From NCBI RefSeq assembly GCF_009455625.1, contig NZ_QPEQ01000002.1:496001-560000 (forward strand): a stretch of DNA of 64,000 nt, given 5' to 3'. Below are positions 9,000-17,830 of the stretch, piece by piece (position 1 is the first letter of the stretch; the number at the start of each line of letters is the position of its first letter). The translations under genes and the position numbers were made by a program. This DNA comes from Paraburkholderia bonniea (lineage in GTDB: Bacteria; Pseudomonadota; Gammaproteobacteria; Burkholderiales; Burkholderiaceae). The notes under the pieces were generated by a model. It was given only the letters and a program-made list of their open reading frames with translations. It searched no databases and was not told the DNA's origin.

Positions 9000-11714
9000 T
9001 TGACAGAGCGTATTAATAACGGCTCACCGTTATATCAATCAAGTTGTTCATCTTCAATTAGCGGCTCCTCCACGGGACAGTCGCAATGCATAAGGCTGAT
9101 GACCCCTATCGGACAATCCGCCGCATCTGTCCAGCAGACGTCACCCAAGAAGATCACAAAGGCCACGAATCTTGTACCCCTGGCAGAAATACGAACGAAA
9201 AATATCAACGATCCAGTACTACAACAGGTACTTGATAGCCCAACGCTAGAAGATTTTTTGCTGCGCCTCAATGACTTCATGGCAAGAGATCTCAACTTGT
9301 CACCTACGCAAGAACTTCAGCTTGCACGGGCCTTTTGTCACAGGCTGCAAGCAGCGAATAACATCAAGAATCCGGTTGTCAGATTTTTTTATTCGATCCT
9401 TGAGCAGCTTGATCCGGATCACAAAGATCAATTCAAGACTTTTTTTACGGCTATCGAAACCGTTATCGACTCACACAAAATTTCCCTGAAAAAGGAATGG
9501 GTAGACAACCTTCGCCGCGCCATACGGCTGAGGCTAATGCATAGTGGTGCGCTGAAAATCGGTAGCCAAAATGTCGAACTCGCTTTGTTGCTAATAGAAG
9601 ACATGCTCCGGCTGGGTGCGGGGAAAAACAAAATGTTGTCCGTGCTGGCACTCGAAATAGAAAAAAGTGATTTCAGCAATGGTCATGATCTCGACCAGTT
9701 CACTTCTTTTTTGTTGCCTTACGCCACACGTTCAGCACTGGTACCGCTTGTATCAGCGCTATTTAACAAAGCAGTTGCCACACCTGGCTTAAGTGCCGCG
9801 CATGTTGTTCAGCTAGCATTGCTGGCAAAAAACGTGATTCAGCTTTCCATCCTGAACTCAGCGATAGCGCAATCCGATAGTTGGGATATCGAACGGGTGT
9901 ATCAAATGATTCTGGTGCTGCAAAACCTGCCTCAAGTGCCTGTGACAGGACCAGAATCGACCTCAGAAGCCGCGCTCTGTAGCCTGCAAGTCAGCTTGGC
10001 AAAAAAACTGGCAAGTCTCGCCAGCTGGAGTGTTCTCGATCTGAAAAGAATGCTGAAACTGCTAGTTCAATTGAACGGCTCACCGGGGCAAGAAGCGATG
10101 TTGGTCGAGCTGGCAACCCCGCTCGCTGCGCTAGAAAAATTGATGGAGACTGACTGTCTGTCACTGTTCCTGATACTGGAAGAAATCAGCCAGTTCACCG
10201 TGCGAGAGCACCTTCAGAACACGCTGAAAAACAGAATTCAGGCCGTCTCTGAGTGGTCTGCCGAAAGCGCATCCCTGTTCATCAAGTTCCATGCAGAGCC
10301 CAAGACAAATGCTTTGTTCAAGCACAGAATCGAAGCTGTGCTGCCAGACATCATCAGCAAAATCCAGATCCAGACCCCTGGCGATTATTTGAAGATATTT
10401 CGCGTGCGGCAAACGGTAGTCCATCCTTCTTTAAAGCTGCAGTTGCTTAATCTGCTTGTGAAGCAGTGCCCCGGCGCACCTGATGCGGGATGGACGCTGC
10501 CACAGTTGATTGAGGTGCTGCCGCTCTTGAAGGAGACTGGAATTGATCTGGAACCGCATCATCGGCTGGCATCCACACTGGCGCTAGTCATGCGCGGCGT
10601 CTCCGGATTCAACGGAGAGAACGTTAGCCGCATAACCGTCGTGCTGGACACCGTAACAGACGATGTCTGTCAAATGACCCTCGCGCAGACGCTGGCAGCC
10701 ATGATCCGGTATAGCCATTCATGGACCCAATCTGACAATGACTGCCTGGTCAAACAGGTGGCAAACATTCAGAGCGAAGCGTTGAGAAAAATCATGACGG
10801 AGGCTCTGCAATCGCAGTTAGCAGAGCTCATCCGCAAGCGTCTCAACCAGTTAAGCGGAACAAGCGAAACCAGCAACGTTGCGGCAATCCATCATTCGAA
10901 CTTCAACCATCTGGAGTTCGAAGAAATCTTTAGCATTGCAGCGCGGCTGAAGCAGATCCAGTCTTTGTCTGTCCAGACAGATCTGCTGAACCGGCTAGCG
11001 GCAAAAATTAGCGCGACGCTAGACTGGCCGGTAGAAGTGGTCATGGATTATGCAAAACGCGTTCAGTTCATGCCGGAACTGCCGCTGCATAATCTGCGCA
11101 CTGCATTGATGAGCGCCTTGCTGGAGCCGATTAAAGCACTGGCCCCTCTAGCGGCAGATGATCTGAATAACTTGTTTGCTGTGCTGGCCACATTAGGCGA
11201 TACGCCCGGCTTGCAAGCACTGTGGCAAGAACTGACAACCCAAATGGCCGGCTCCGGCCCATGGACTGCCTATAAAATCGTCACGCTCATTTTCACGTTG
11301 AATGCATTGGAGCCATTGCCGGTACAAAGTGCGCTGCTGTTACAAGCTATAGAGAAAAAAATGGGGCAAGCGGAAAAATTCAGACTTGCTGATATCAGCT
11401 GGTTGCTTAATGCCTTAAAAGAGGTCTTGAAAGAACGAAAAAATCTTTCTGAACTGACCGGCTTATTCAACGTACTTAGTTCAAAAATCAATGCGATAGC
11501 TCATCCAGAGCAGTCAGAAATTCACACCTTTATTTCTTGCCTGGCGGACTTGAGTTCGAGCGCTGCACAGGAGCAATTTTTAGCGAAAATTCTGCCAAAA
11601 ATACCTGACCGCGCACAATGGATGCGGTCGTATCTTCATCCAGTCATTACGCTTTTAAAAATGATGGGGAAAACCGATAGCCGGGATGCCATTCTGCGCA
11701 AGCTTGCAGAATAA
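9000..11714 (+). CDS. Large alpha-helical solenoid protein with Ser-rich N-terminus (candidate effector)
   Basis: A 904-residue protein that I do not recognise. The start is a TTG preceded by GGAG seven bases upstream; the next in-frame ATG is only at residue 34. The first 35 residues are rich in Ser and Gln (SSCSSSISGSS) with no hydrophobic core, as in type III effectors. From about residue 75 to the end it is almost entirely helical: Leu-rich helix pairs recur every 37-43 residues, for example DLKRMLKLLVQL, SLFLILEEISQF, QLIEVLPLLKET, DLNNLFAVLATL and DISWLLNALKEV, often with a Trp just before the unit (SWSVLDL, DNLRRAI). This resembles SKWP/RipS-XopAD-type or octotricopeptide-type helical repeats, but no diagnostic motif is intact. 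No enzyme motifs or membrane segments are seen. It is AT-rich relative to the flanking operons and lies beside the TALE-like genes, which suggests a shared accessory island. Confidence 0.6.
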   Translation: MTERINNGSPLYQSSCSSSISGSSTGQSQCIRLMTPIGQSAASVQQTSPKKITKATNLVPLAEIRTKNINDPVLQQVLDSPTLEDFLLRLNDFMARDLNLSPTQELQLARAFCHRLQAANNIKNPVVRFFYSILEQLDPDHKDQFKTFFTAIETVIDSHKISLKKEWVDNLRRAIRLRLMHSGALKIGSQNVELALLLIEDMLRLGAGKNKMLSVLALEIEKSDFSNGHDLDQFTSFLLPYATRSALVPLVSALFNKAVATPGLSAAHVVQLALLAKNVIQLSILNSAIAQSDSWDIERVYQMILVLQNLPQVPVTGPESTSEAALCSLQVSLAKKLASLASWSVLDLKRMLKLLVQLNGSPGQEAMLVELATPLAALEKLMETDCLSLFLILEEISQFTVREHLQNTLKNRIQAVSEWSAESASLFIKFHAEPKTNALFKHRIEAVLPDIISKIQIQTPGDYLKIFRVRQTVVHPSLKLQLLNLLVKQCPGAPDAGWTLPQLIEVLPLLKETGIDLEPHHRLASTLALVMRGVSGFNGENVSRITVVLDTVTDDVCQMTLAQTLAAMIRYSHSWTQSDNDCLVKQVANIQSEALRKIMTEALQSQLAELIRKRLNQLSGTSETSNVAAIHHSNFNHLEFEEIFSIAARLKQIQSLSVQTDLLNRLAAKISATLDWPVEVVMDYAKRVQFMPELPLHNLRTALMSALLEPIKALAPLAADDLNNLFAVLATLGDTPGLQALWQELTTQMAGSGPWTAYKIVTLIFTLNALEPLPVQSALLLQAIEKKMGQAEKFRLADISWLLNALKEVLKERKNLSELTGLFNVLSSKINAIAHPEQSEIHTFISCLADLSSSAAQEQFLAKILPKIPDRAQWMRSYLHPVITLLKMMGKTDSRDAILRKLAE

Positions 11715-11850
11715 TTTCCGCCTCATTTGTTTAATCAAATTGAATTGCGGCTGGAATGATGCTTCATATAAATCGAAGCCCCTCGCCTGCCTTAATCGCA
11801 CTGATTATTTTCACAAGGAACATGCCGGCAATGCCCAGATGCGCTCAACG

Positions 11851-12462
11851 TCACACCACACACTCAAGCCGCACCATCGCGCAACGGTAGTAATGCTTGC
11901 TCACCTGACGCCAGCGCAGGCCCTCTGGCTGTAACACCGCAACGGGCACCTGGACCTCACCCCACCACGCAAAGCCATAGCGCTCATATAAACGGTGCGC
12001 ACCCAGCGCATCCGCCTGGGTGCGCACGATGAGCGTGGTGCCGCAAGACGCTGCCTCGTCATCTCGTGGCAGCGCGATGCAGTCCGCGAGGCATTGCGCC
12101 AGCAGGCGTGCCGCTAGCCCTTGACGCTGATATGCCGGGGCCACGGCCAGTTCAGCCAGCGCCCACACTTGCTGCCCGGCCAGTTGCTGGCGCATGTCGG
12201 CTGGCAATTTCCGGTCATAGGCCGCGTCCGCCATCAGCAAGAACCCCGCGAGCGTCGTGCCCTCATGCAGCAGGTAACAACGCGCGCGATGTTGCGCGAA
12301 GAGCCGCCGCAGCCATGCGCGCTCCGCCGCTTCATCAAGGTAATGGCCGTGGTAGCTGCCGCTCGTAAACGCTTCGAGATACAGCGCCATGAAACGCGTC
12401 TCCCAGGCAGCGAAGCCGGTGGCATCACACACCGTCAGTGTCAGATCTGTCGCGCGCATCAT
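11851..12462 (-). CDS. GNAT-family N-acetyltransferase
   Basis: A 203-residue GCN5-related acetyltransferase. The acetyl-CoA-binding core is visible as VWALAELAVAPAYQRQGLAARLLAQCL (motif A, Q-R-Q-G-L-A), followed by LIVRTQADALGAHRLYERYGF (motif B). The ATG at 12462 shares one base with the TGA of the upstream nicotianamine-synthase-like gene (TGATG), implying translational coupling, so it is the last gene of the biosynthetic operon. A probable job is N-acylation of the cluster's product or self-protection. The substrate cannot be deduced. Confidence 0.8.
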   Translation of the reverse strand: MMRATDLTLTVCDATGFAAWETRFMALYLEAFTSGSYHGHYLDEAAERAWLRRLFAQHRARCYLLHEGTTLAGFLLMADAAYDRKLPADMRQQLAGQQVWALAELAVAPAYQRQGLAARLLAQCLADCIALPRDDEAASCGTTLIVRTQADALGAHRLYERYGFAWWGEVQVPVAVLQPEGLRWRQVSKHYYRCAMVRLECVV

Positions 12463-13403
12463 CAGCCTCGCGGCACCAGCCGATAGGCCGTGCTCTCTAG
12501 TAATGACGAACACAGCGTGCCCATGCGTTGTAGTGGCAAGCCCGCTGGCTCGAAACCATGGTTGCGGTAGAAGTACTGCCCAAGCCCGCGCACCTGGCGC
12601 TCTACGATCACCACTGCACGCTCACGCGGCGTGGTCTCGATGATGCGTTCGATGATGGACAGCTTGTCTGCCAGATGGATCGACAGCACTACGATGTCCG
12701 CCTCGCCGTAATCGAAGCTGACGCCATCAGCACAAACCTGGCTGATCGCTGCGCGCCGAAACAGCGCCGGGTGTTGCCCGCTTAAAAATGCGATGTACTC
12801 GCTGCCGCTCGCCAGCGAAGCTGCGCTGCGCTCTACGCCGGTCACGCGCGCGCCGCTAAAGCTCTGCATGAAAAGCAGCGACAGCGGCATGCCGCCCGAA
12901 CCCACCATCACCACGTTCGAAGTGGGATTCATCCCGCTCAGGAAAATCTCGCTGCGCGCCAGCAGTTTGTAGATATCGGCGTAATAGCCGCGAATGATCT
13001 GCACCAGCGCTTCGTTCTCTTTCTCGCTCTCGTTCTGCCCGCGCAGGATCGCGCTCATCTCGCGCTCGAAGCGGACTTCGTTGAGCGCACACAGCGCCTG
13101 GTAGCGCGCCATGTAATCGCGCACTTCAGGGTCTTCCAGATAGCGCGCGGTCTCGCTGGCGTTGAGCACTGGCGAGAGGATGTAGTTGCGCAGCGTCAGC
13201 ATCTTGCCGAATGACTGTTGCAACCCAACGCTGGCCGGCAACGCCAGCAGCTCATCAAGCCAGGCGTGAATCTGCTGCCGGACAAACGCGATGCGGCTCT
13301 CTGAACTCACTCCCGCTGCTGCACCAGGCGCGGCCGCTGCTTCACTCCAGGCATGTATCGGGTGCGTGTAACGGGGCTCATGCGTCTCGGGCAAGGTGGA
13401 CAT
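12462..13403 (-). CDS. Nicotianamine-synthase-like SAM-dependent enzyme
   Basis: A 313-residue protein with a helical N-terminal half (to about 150) and a C-terminal Rossmann-type SAM-binding half. The glycine motif VVMVGSGGMPLSLLFMQ is the kind of motif seen in nicotianamine synthases (GSGPLPLTS), followed by ARVTGVERSAASL in the acidic ribose-binding position and ADIVVLSIHLADK. Nicotianamine synthases and CntL-type enzymes transfer aminobutyrate groups from SAM rather than methyl groups, so either aminobutyryl or methyl transfer is possible. It sits in the ligase/KS/ACP operon between the MATE exporter and the GNAT. The assignment to this family is from one motif and architecture; an ordinary class I methyltransferase remains possible. 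Confidence 0.55.
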   Translation of the reverse strand: MSTLPETHEPRYTHPIHAWSEAAAAPGAAAGVSSESRIAFVRQQIHAWLDELLALPASVGLQQSFGKMLTLRNYILSPVLNASETARYLEDPEVRDYMARYQALCALNEVRFEREMSAILRGQNESEKENEALVQIIRGYYADIYKLLARSEIFLSGMNPTSNVVMVGSGGMPLSLLFMQSFSGARVTGVERSAASLASGSEYIAFLSGQHPALFRRAAISQVCADGVSFDYGEADIVVLSIHLADKLSIIERIIETTPRERAVVIVERQVRGLGQYFYRNHGFEPAGLPLQRMGTLCSSLLESTAYRLVPRG

Positions 13404-13513
13404 TTCTCACTCTCCTGTTGCAGTTAAACCGCTGGGGGAAGCCGCCTGCGGGTTGCGCGGGCTTAACCGGTGCTGGCTGCTTTTTCCGGCATGGCACCCG
13501 GATCAGCACAGCC

Positions 13514-14926
13514 TCAGTTCAGCAACGGCATGCCATTGGCGCGCGCAGCGAGACGCCGCACCAGCCAAGGAAAAATCACCAGGTACAGCAGCGCCCGCGC
13601 CGCGCTGATGCTGGCCATCGTGGCAAACACCTCAGCCACTGGCCGCCTTGCCTGCACCAGCGCCGACACCGCGCCGAGGTTCACTACCCAGCTGAAAAAC
13701 AGCCCGAGCCACAACGCCCATGCGGGCCGCTCCAGCAACTGGCAGCAGCCAGTCACCAGATTGCTCAGCAAATAGCTGGCGATAAAAATCGGGGCGTAAT
13801 TCAGCCACGCCAAGGCAATGGCGCTCGCAGCAGGATCCGAGACGAGAAACGGCAGCACCCAGCCGCGCAAACCGAAGTACCCCGCACTAATCAGGATGAC
13901 GAATATCGTCCCTAGCACCAGCACCGAGCGCGCACAGGTGTGCAGATCCAGGCCTTGGCGTAGCCGGTGACCGAGCCGGATCATGAACACCATGCTCAAG
14001 CCCTTCACCAGAATGAAACCGACCACCAGCAATTCGAACCCCACGCCATAGCCGCCGATCACCTGCACGCCATAGGTGGCGATGGCGGCGTAGACCATCA
14101 CGCTAGCGCAGAACGTCAGCGCTTCGAGCAATGCGGATGGCACGAATAGCCGCAACAGCCGCTGTTGTAACGGCCAGACCGGACGCAGGCGCGGCCAGCA
14201 CACCTGCTCGCGCCTCAGACGCTTGCGCAAGCTGACGCTGCTTAGCAGCAGGTACGTCACGCGCGCGCCCCATGAGGCGGCAGCCAGGCCAAAAATCTGC
14301 CAGGCGGGCGCGTGGCCAAACACGCCGAAGATCATCAGCGGGTCCAGCAAGTTGTTGAGCACGCCACAACTCACGCTGATGCGCGCGGGCGTTTTAGCGT
14401 CGCCATACACCCGCAGCGCAGCTGAGAGCACGGTGTTCACCAGCGTCAACGCAAAAGTGGCCACCATCACCGTGTAAAACAATCCGGCATGGCGTCCGCT
14501 CAGCACACCGCCCGACAAAAAATGCACCAGCGGCACCTGAGCCCAAAGCAGCAACCCCACCACGCCAGCGCCAATGCAGAGCGCGAGCCACAACGCTTGC
14601 TGCAACAACACCCCTTGTTGCAGCGGTGCGGCCCGGGCGAAGAGCGCGACGAAGGATTCTTCGAAACTCTTGCTGAGCAAAAACATGAAGCTCATCACGC
14701 TGCCATTCATCAGTGCGAGCAACGCAAGATCGGCTGCGCCGAGATGGCGAATCCAGTGGTAATCGAACAGGTTCAGGCAGTAGCTGGCGAGCGTCGACAC
14801 AAGCATCGGGTACAGCAAACGCCAGACGCCGCGAAATTCGGCCAGCCAGCCGTTGGCAGTTATGGTGGCCACGGGGTCTGGCGCATTCCTGGCTTTGAGT
14901 GGCGCAGACACTTCAGATGACGCCAT
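13514..14926 (-). CDS. MATE-family multidrug/product exporter
   Basis: A 470-residue inner-membrane protein with about twelve hydrophobic segments in two similar halves, each beginning with the L-Y-P-M-L / L-F-V-P-S-A-L pattern typical of MATE carriers. Such carriers export small molecules with Na+ or H+ antiport. The ATG at 14926 overlaps the end of the ligase gene by 14 bases, so it belongs to the biosynthetic operon. Export of the cluster product is the likely role; lipid flipping is an alternative. Confidence 0.82.
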   Translation of the reverse strand: MASSEVSAPLKARNAPDPVATITANGWLAEFRGVWRLLYPMLVSTLASYCLNLFDYHWIRHLGAADLALLALMNGSVMSFMFLLSKSFEESFVALFARAAPLQQGVLLQQALWLALCIGAGVVGLLLWAQVPLVHFLSGGVLSGRHAGLFYTVMVATFALTLVNTVLSAALRVYGDAKTPARISVSCGVLNNLLDPLMIFGVFGHAPAWQIFGLAAASWGARVTYLLLSSVSLRKRLRREQVCWPRLRPVWPLQQRLLRLFVPSALLEALTFCASVMVYAAIATYGVQVIGGYGVGFELLVVGFILVKGLSMVFMIRLGHRLRQGLDLHTCARSVLVLGTIFVILISAGYFGLRGWVLPFLVSDPAASAIALAWLNYAPIFIASYLLSNLVTGCCQLLERPAWALWLGLFFSWVVNLGAVSALVQARRPVAEVFATMASISAARALLYLVIFPWLVRRLAARANGMPLLN

Positions 14927-16184
14927 GGGACTCCCGCAAGTCGAGTAGCAACGGGGTTTTCTGCCGGCTGCTGTCATGCAGCGCCGCACGCGAATCGACG
15001 CGCACCGTGCCTTGCCCTTTGTCGAGACATTCGCGCACTTCATCCAGCGTGCTCACCGCATGCGTGATCTGCTGCCGCCATGGCGCGAGTTCGGCTTCGT
15101 CCAGATCGAGCACCACGCATAGTTGCTCGCCGCCTCCGGCGCTCGTGCTAAGCACGAACTGGCATTCCACCGGCTGGCCCAGCGTGGCCTGAATCCGCGC
15201 CGCCAGCACCTCCGTGCTAATCAGATTGCCCGCGTAGTTAAAACGTGTGTCGCTGCGGCCGCCCAACACCAGCCGGGCCCCCGGGCGGCCGCAGCGGCAA
15301 CGGCTGGCCAGATGCAGCCGCACCCGGTCGCTGCACTGATAGCGCAGCAAGGGCAAAGCCGTGTTGGCCCAGCTCGTCACCAGCAACTGTTGCTCACAGG
15401 CTTCGAGAAAAAACCAGTCATCGAACACGTGGTAATGCGCCGCGTCGCATTCGGGCGTGGCATAGCCGATGAAGCCGGTTTCAGTCTGACCGTACAGGCC
15501 GAAGATGCGCGCTTGCGGCCAGCATTCATGCACTTGGGCGCGCCGCGCCTGGCTGAATGCTTCGCCGCTGAACACGATTTTCTCGATGTTCAGCACCAGC
15601 CCATGCGCGCGCGTTACTTCGAGGCAATGCAGCACGCTGGTCGGCGTGCCGAGCAGCACGTTCGGCTGTGCCAGCGCGAGCCATTCAAGCAGCGCTTGCA
15701 GTTGCGCGCCGTAAGTATCAAGGCGGCCGAGCGGGATGATGTTCGCGCCCAGGGCTTCCAGCATCCGGTTGCAGCCATCGAACAACAGCGAGAAACCGCC
15801 TGCTGTAAACAGGTTCACCACTGTGTCGCCAGGCGCGAACATCATGCCGCCCAACGTGTCGCACAGCGTGCGTCCGTAGCTAGCCTGGCGGTCTTTGTCC
15901 GCGCCCGCGTGCAGCAGCAGCTTGGCCGCGCCGCTGGTGCCTGACGTGGCATGCAGGGTCACGCCGCGTAACGCGCCGCTGCGCATCTGGCGCAGCACGC
16001 GCTGCTTTAAATCGACAGCCGTTTCACAGGCGACCTGCTGGCAAAACGTGGCGTAATCCGCCACACCTGACGGCAGCCGCTGCGCGTAACCGGCGTGATA
16101 GCGCAGCGCCTGGTTGACTAACGCGGCGTTAAAACGTGTGGTCTGCAACGAGGCGAGTGCTGTGCCTGATGGCTTCGGTCTCAT
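14913..16184 (-). CDS. PaaK-like adenylate-forming ligase
   Basis: A 423-residue AMP-forming enzyme of the phenylacetate-CoA-ligase type. It shows the P-loop-like TSGTSGAAK, the FSGEAFS segment, the adenine site LYGQTETG and a zinc-like cluster CRCGRPGARLVLGGRSD, which are features of PaaK relatives. It is shorter at both ends than classical acyl-CoA ligases. It starts at ATG 16184 with a 4-base ATGA overlap with the preceding ligase. It would activate a carboxylic acid (aryl or fatty) as an adenylate, either for CoA or for direct loading on the ACP encoded in the same operon. The substrate is unknown. Confidence 0.8.
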   Translation of the reverse strand: MRPKPSGTALASLQTTRFNAALVNQALRYHAGYAQRLPSGVADYATFCQQVACETAVDLKQRVLRQMRSGALRGVTLHATSGTSGAAKLLLHAGADKDRQASYGRTLCDTLGGMMFAPGDTVVNLFTAGGFSLLFDGCNRMLEALGANIIPLGRLDTYGAQLQALLEWLALAQPNVLLGTPTSVLHCLEVTRAHGLVLNIEKIVFSGEAFSQARRAQVHECWPQARIFGLYGQTETGFIGYATPECDAAHYHVFDDWFFLEACEQQLLVTSWANTALPLLRYQCSDRVRLHLASRCRCGRPGARLVLGGRSDTRFNYAGNLISTEVLAARIQATLGQPVECQFVLSTSAGGGEQLCVVLDLDEAELAPWRQQITHAVSTLDEVRECLDKGQGTVRVDSRAALHDSSRQKTPLLLDLRESHGVI

Positions 16185-17830
16185 GCCGCTTCCTTGCCTG
16201 CGAGATAGGCTCGCAGCCGCGCCAGGCAAACCTTGCCGGTTCGCGTCAGCGGCAGCGCGCTGATGATGTGCACCTGCACCAAGCGCGGATACAGCGGAAA
16301 TGCCTGGCGATACTCATGAATGATTTGCCGGCGTAATTCGGCATCGTCGATCAGCCCATGCGGTGCCGGAGCGATAAACGCGCTGAGCGCAGACGAACGC
16401 GTATCCGCCAGAAAGTAGCTCTGCGCAATCCCGGGCAGCCTATCGAAATGACGGTGCAGCAAACCAGGGTTGATGAACATGCCGTTCGCCTTGAGGGTTT
16501 CGTCCTTGCGACCGACCCAATACAGCACGCCATCGTCACCACGCAGCATCAGGTCGCCTGAGTCGATCAGCGGACGCGGCTCAAGCGAGCCATCCGCGCG
16601 CAAATAACCCGCCATCGCGTAAGGCGTGCGGTAGTGCATCACGCCGGCCTGCCCCGGCGCGCATGGCTGGCCATAGGGGTCGAGCAGCTCGATGCTGATG
16701 CGTGAATCAACCGGCCGCCCCGGCGCGATCACTTCATCGCAACTGAGTTGGGCGAGGCGTGGCAGATCCGCTGGCGTGAACTTGAGCGCGAACAGGCGTG
16801 GCCCGGATTCGGTCTGGCCGAAGTTGTTCCAGACCACCGCGCCCAGCGAGAGCAAGCGCCGCATCTGCGTCACATATAAGCGATCCGAAGCATTGAGCAC
16901 CACCGCATGTTCCAGCGTCGCGCCTGGCGAGCGCTCCACCAGATCGCACAAGCGCTCGATCAAGCTGCGGATCAGCGGCACGTAGCGCACCTTGCGCCCG
17001 GTGAGATACGCCAGCACTTCCTGTGGTGTCAGCGAAGCGCGTTCCAGATGCACCGTCGCGCCACTCAGAACGCCGCTCATCACCGTCGAAAAGCCGTACA
17101 TGTAATGCACCGGAAACAGACACAGCACACGCTCGCCCGGCTGGATCGCCAGATACTCGCCCACGAGGCGCGCGTTGGCCCACAACGGGGCTTCGTCGTA
17201 CAGCACCAGCTTGGGGGTGCCGGTCGTGCCCGAGGTCATGAACACCAGTTGCGCCTGGCGGGTATCGGCCGTTGTTTCTGGCGACGCCGACAGTGCGGCA
17301 TCGAGTGGTTTGAGCATATAAGGCGCATCAAGCGCGTCGAGCACATAAGGCTTGTGCGCATCGAGCGGCTCGGCTGAGCGCCTGAGACTGTCCAGCGGAC
17401 GCAACGCGGGGGCCGTCAAACCAGGCCCCACTGGCAAGCGCAGCACCCCATGCGCGGCCGCATCGCCCGCCGCCAGTGCTTGCCAATTGAACACCAGCAC
17501 CGGTAACGCTTTGCCCAGCAGTGGCCGAGTCGAGATGAGTGCCACCGCATCCAGCTGGCACGTCAACGCATGGCTCAAGAGCTTCGGATCACACAGCACC
17601 ACCCGGCAGCGCAGCGCGGAAGCCACCAGCGTGAAGAAAAAATAATCCAGCCCGCCCTGGCCAACCGCAATCAGGCAGCGCCCAGCGGCCAGGTCAGGCG
17701 TGAATTCAGCCAGCGCGCTAGTCACCGCCGCGAGACACGCGCGCAGTTCAGCCGCCCCCGCTGACCAGCCGCGATGCACAACACGCCAGTGCGGATCGTT
17801 CAACAATGTGTGAGCAAAACGCGTACTCAT
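16181..17830 (-). CDS. AMP-dependent acyl/aryl ligase
   Basis: A 549-residue ANL-superfamily ligase with the full motif set in order: TSGTTGTPKLVLYD (P-loop), NNFGQTESG, DSGDLMLRGDDGVLYWVGRKDETLKANG and the catalytic-lysine tail LPLTRTGKVCLARL. The start at 17830 (MSTRFAH) shares the A of the KS stop codon (TGATG). The C-terminal hinge GRKDETLKANG indicates the domain-alternating enzymes that make acyl-CoA or acyl-ACP. Two different ligases in one operon suggest either two starter acids or one starter and one tailoring acid. Confidence 0.85.
   Translation of the reverse strand: MSTRFAHTLLNDPHWRVVHRGWSAGAAELRACLAAVTSALAEFTPDLAAGRCLIAVGQGGLDYFFFTLVASALRCRVVLCDPKLLSHALTCQLDAVALISTRPLLGKALPVLVFNWQALAAGDAAAHGVLRLPVGPGLTAPALRPLDSLRRSAEPLDAHKPYVLDALDAPYMLKPLDAALSASPETTADTRQAQLVFMTSGTTGTPKLVLYDEAPLWANARLVGEYLAIQPGERVLCLFPVHYMYGFSTVMSGVLSGATVHLERASLTPQEVLAYLTGRKVRYVPLIRSLIERLCDLVERSPGATLEHAVVLNASDRLYVTQMRRLLSLGAVVWNNFGQTESGPRLFALKFTPADLPRLAQLSCDEVIAPGRPVDSRISIELLDPYGQPCAPGQAGVMHYRTPYAMAGYLRADGSLEPRPLIDSGDLMLRGDDGVLYWVGRKDETLKANGMFINPGLLHRHFDRLPGIAQSYFLADTRSSALSAFIAPAPHGLIDDAELRRQIIHEYRQAFPLYPRLVQVHIISALPLTRTGKVCLARLRAYLAGKEAA

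Noticed and set aside
13211..13915. 234-codon plus-strand frame over the methyltransferase-like/MATE junction
   Set aside because: Antisense to well-supported genes, low-complexity composition, no start signal.
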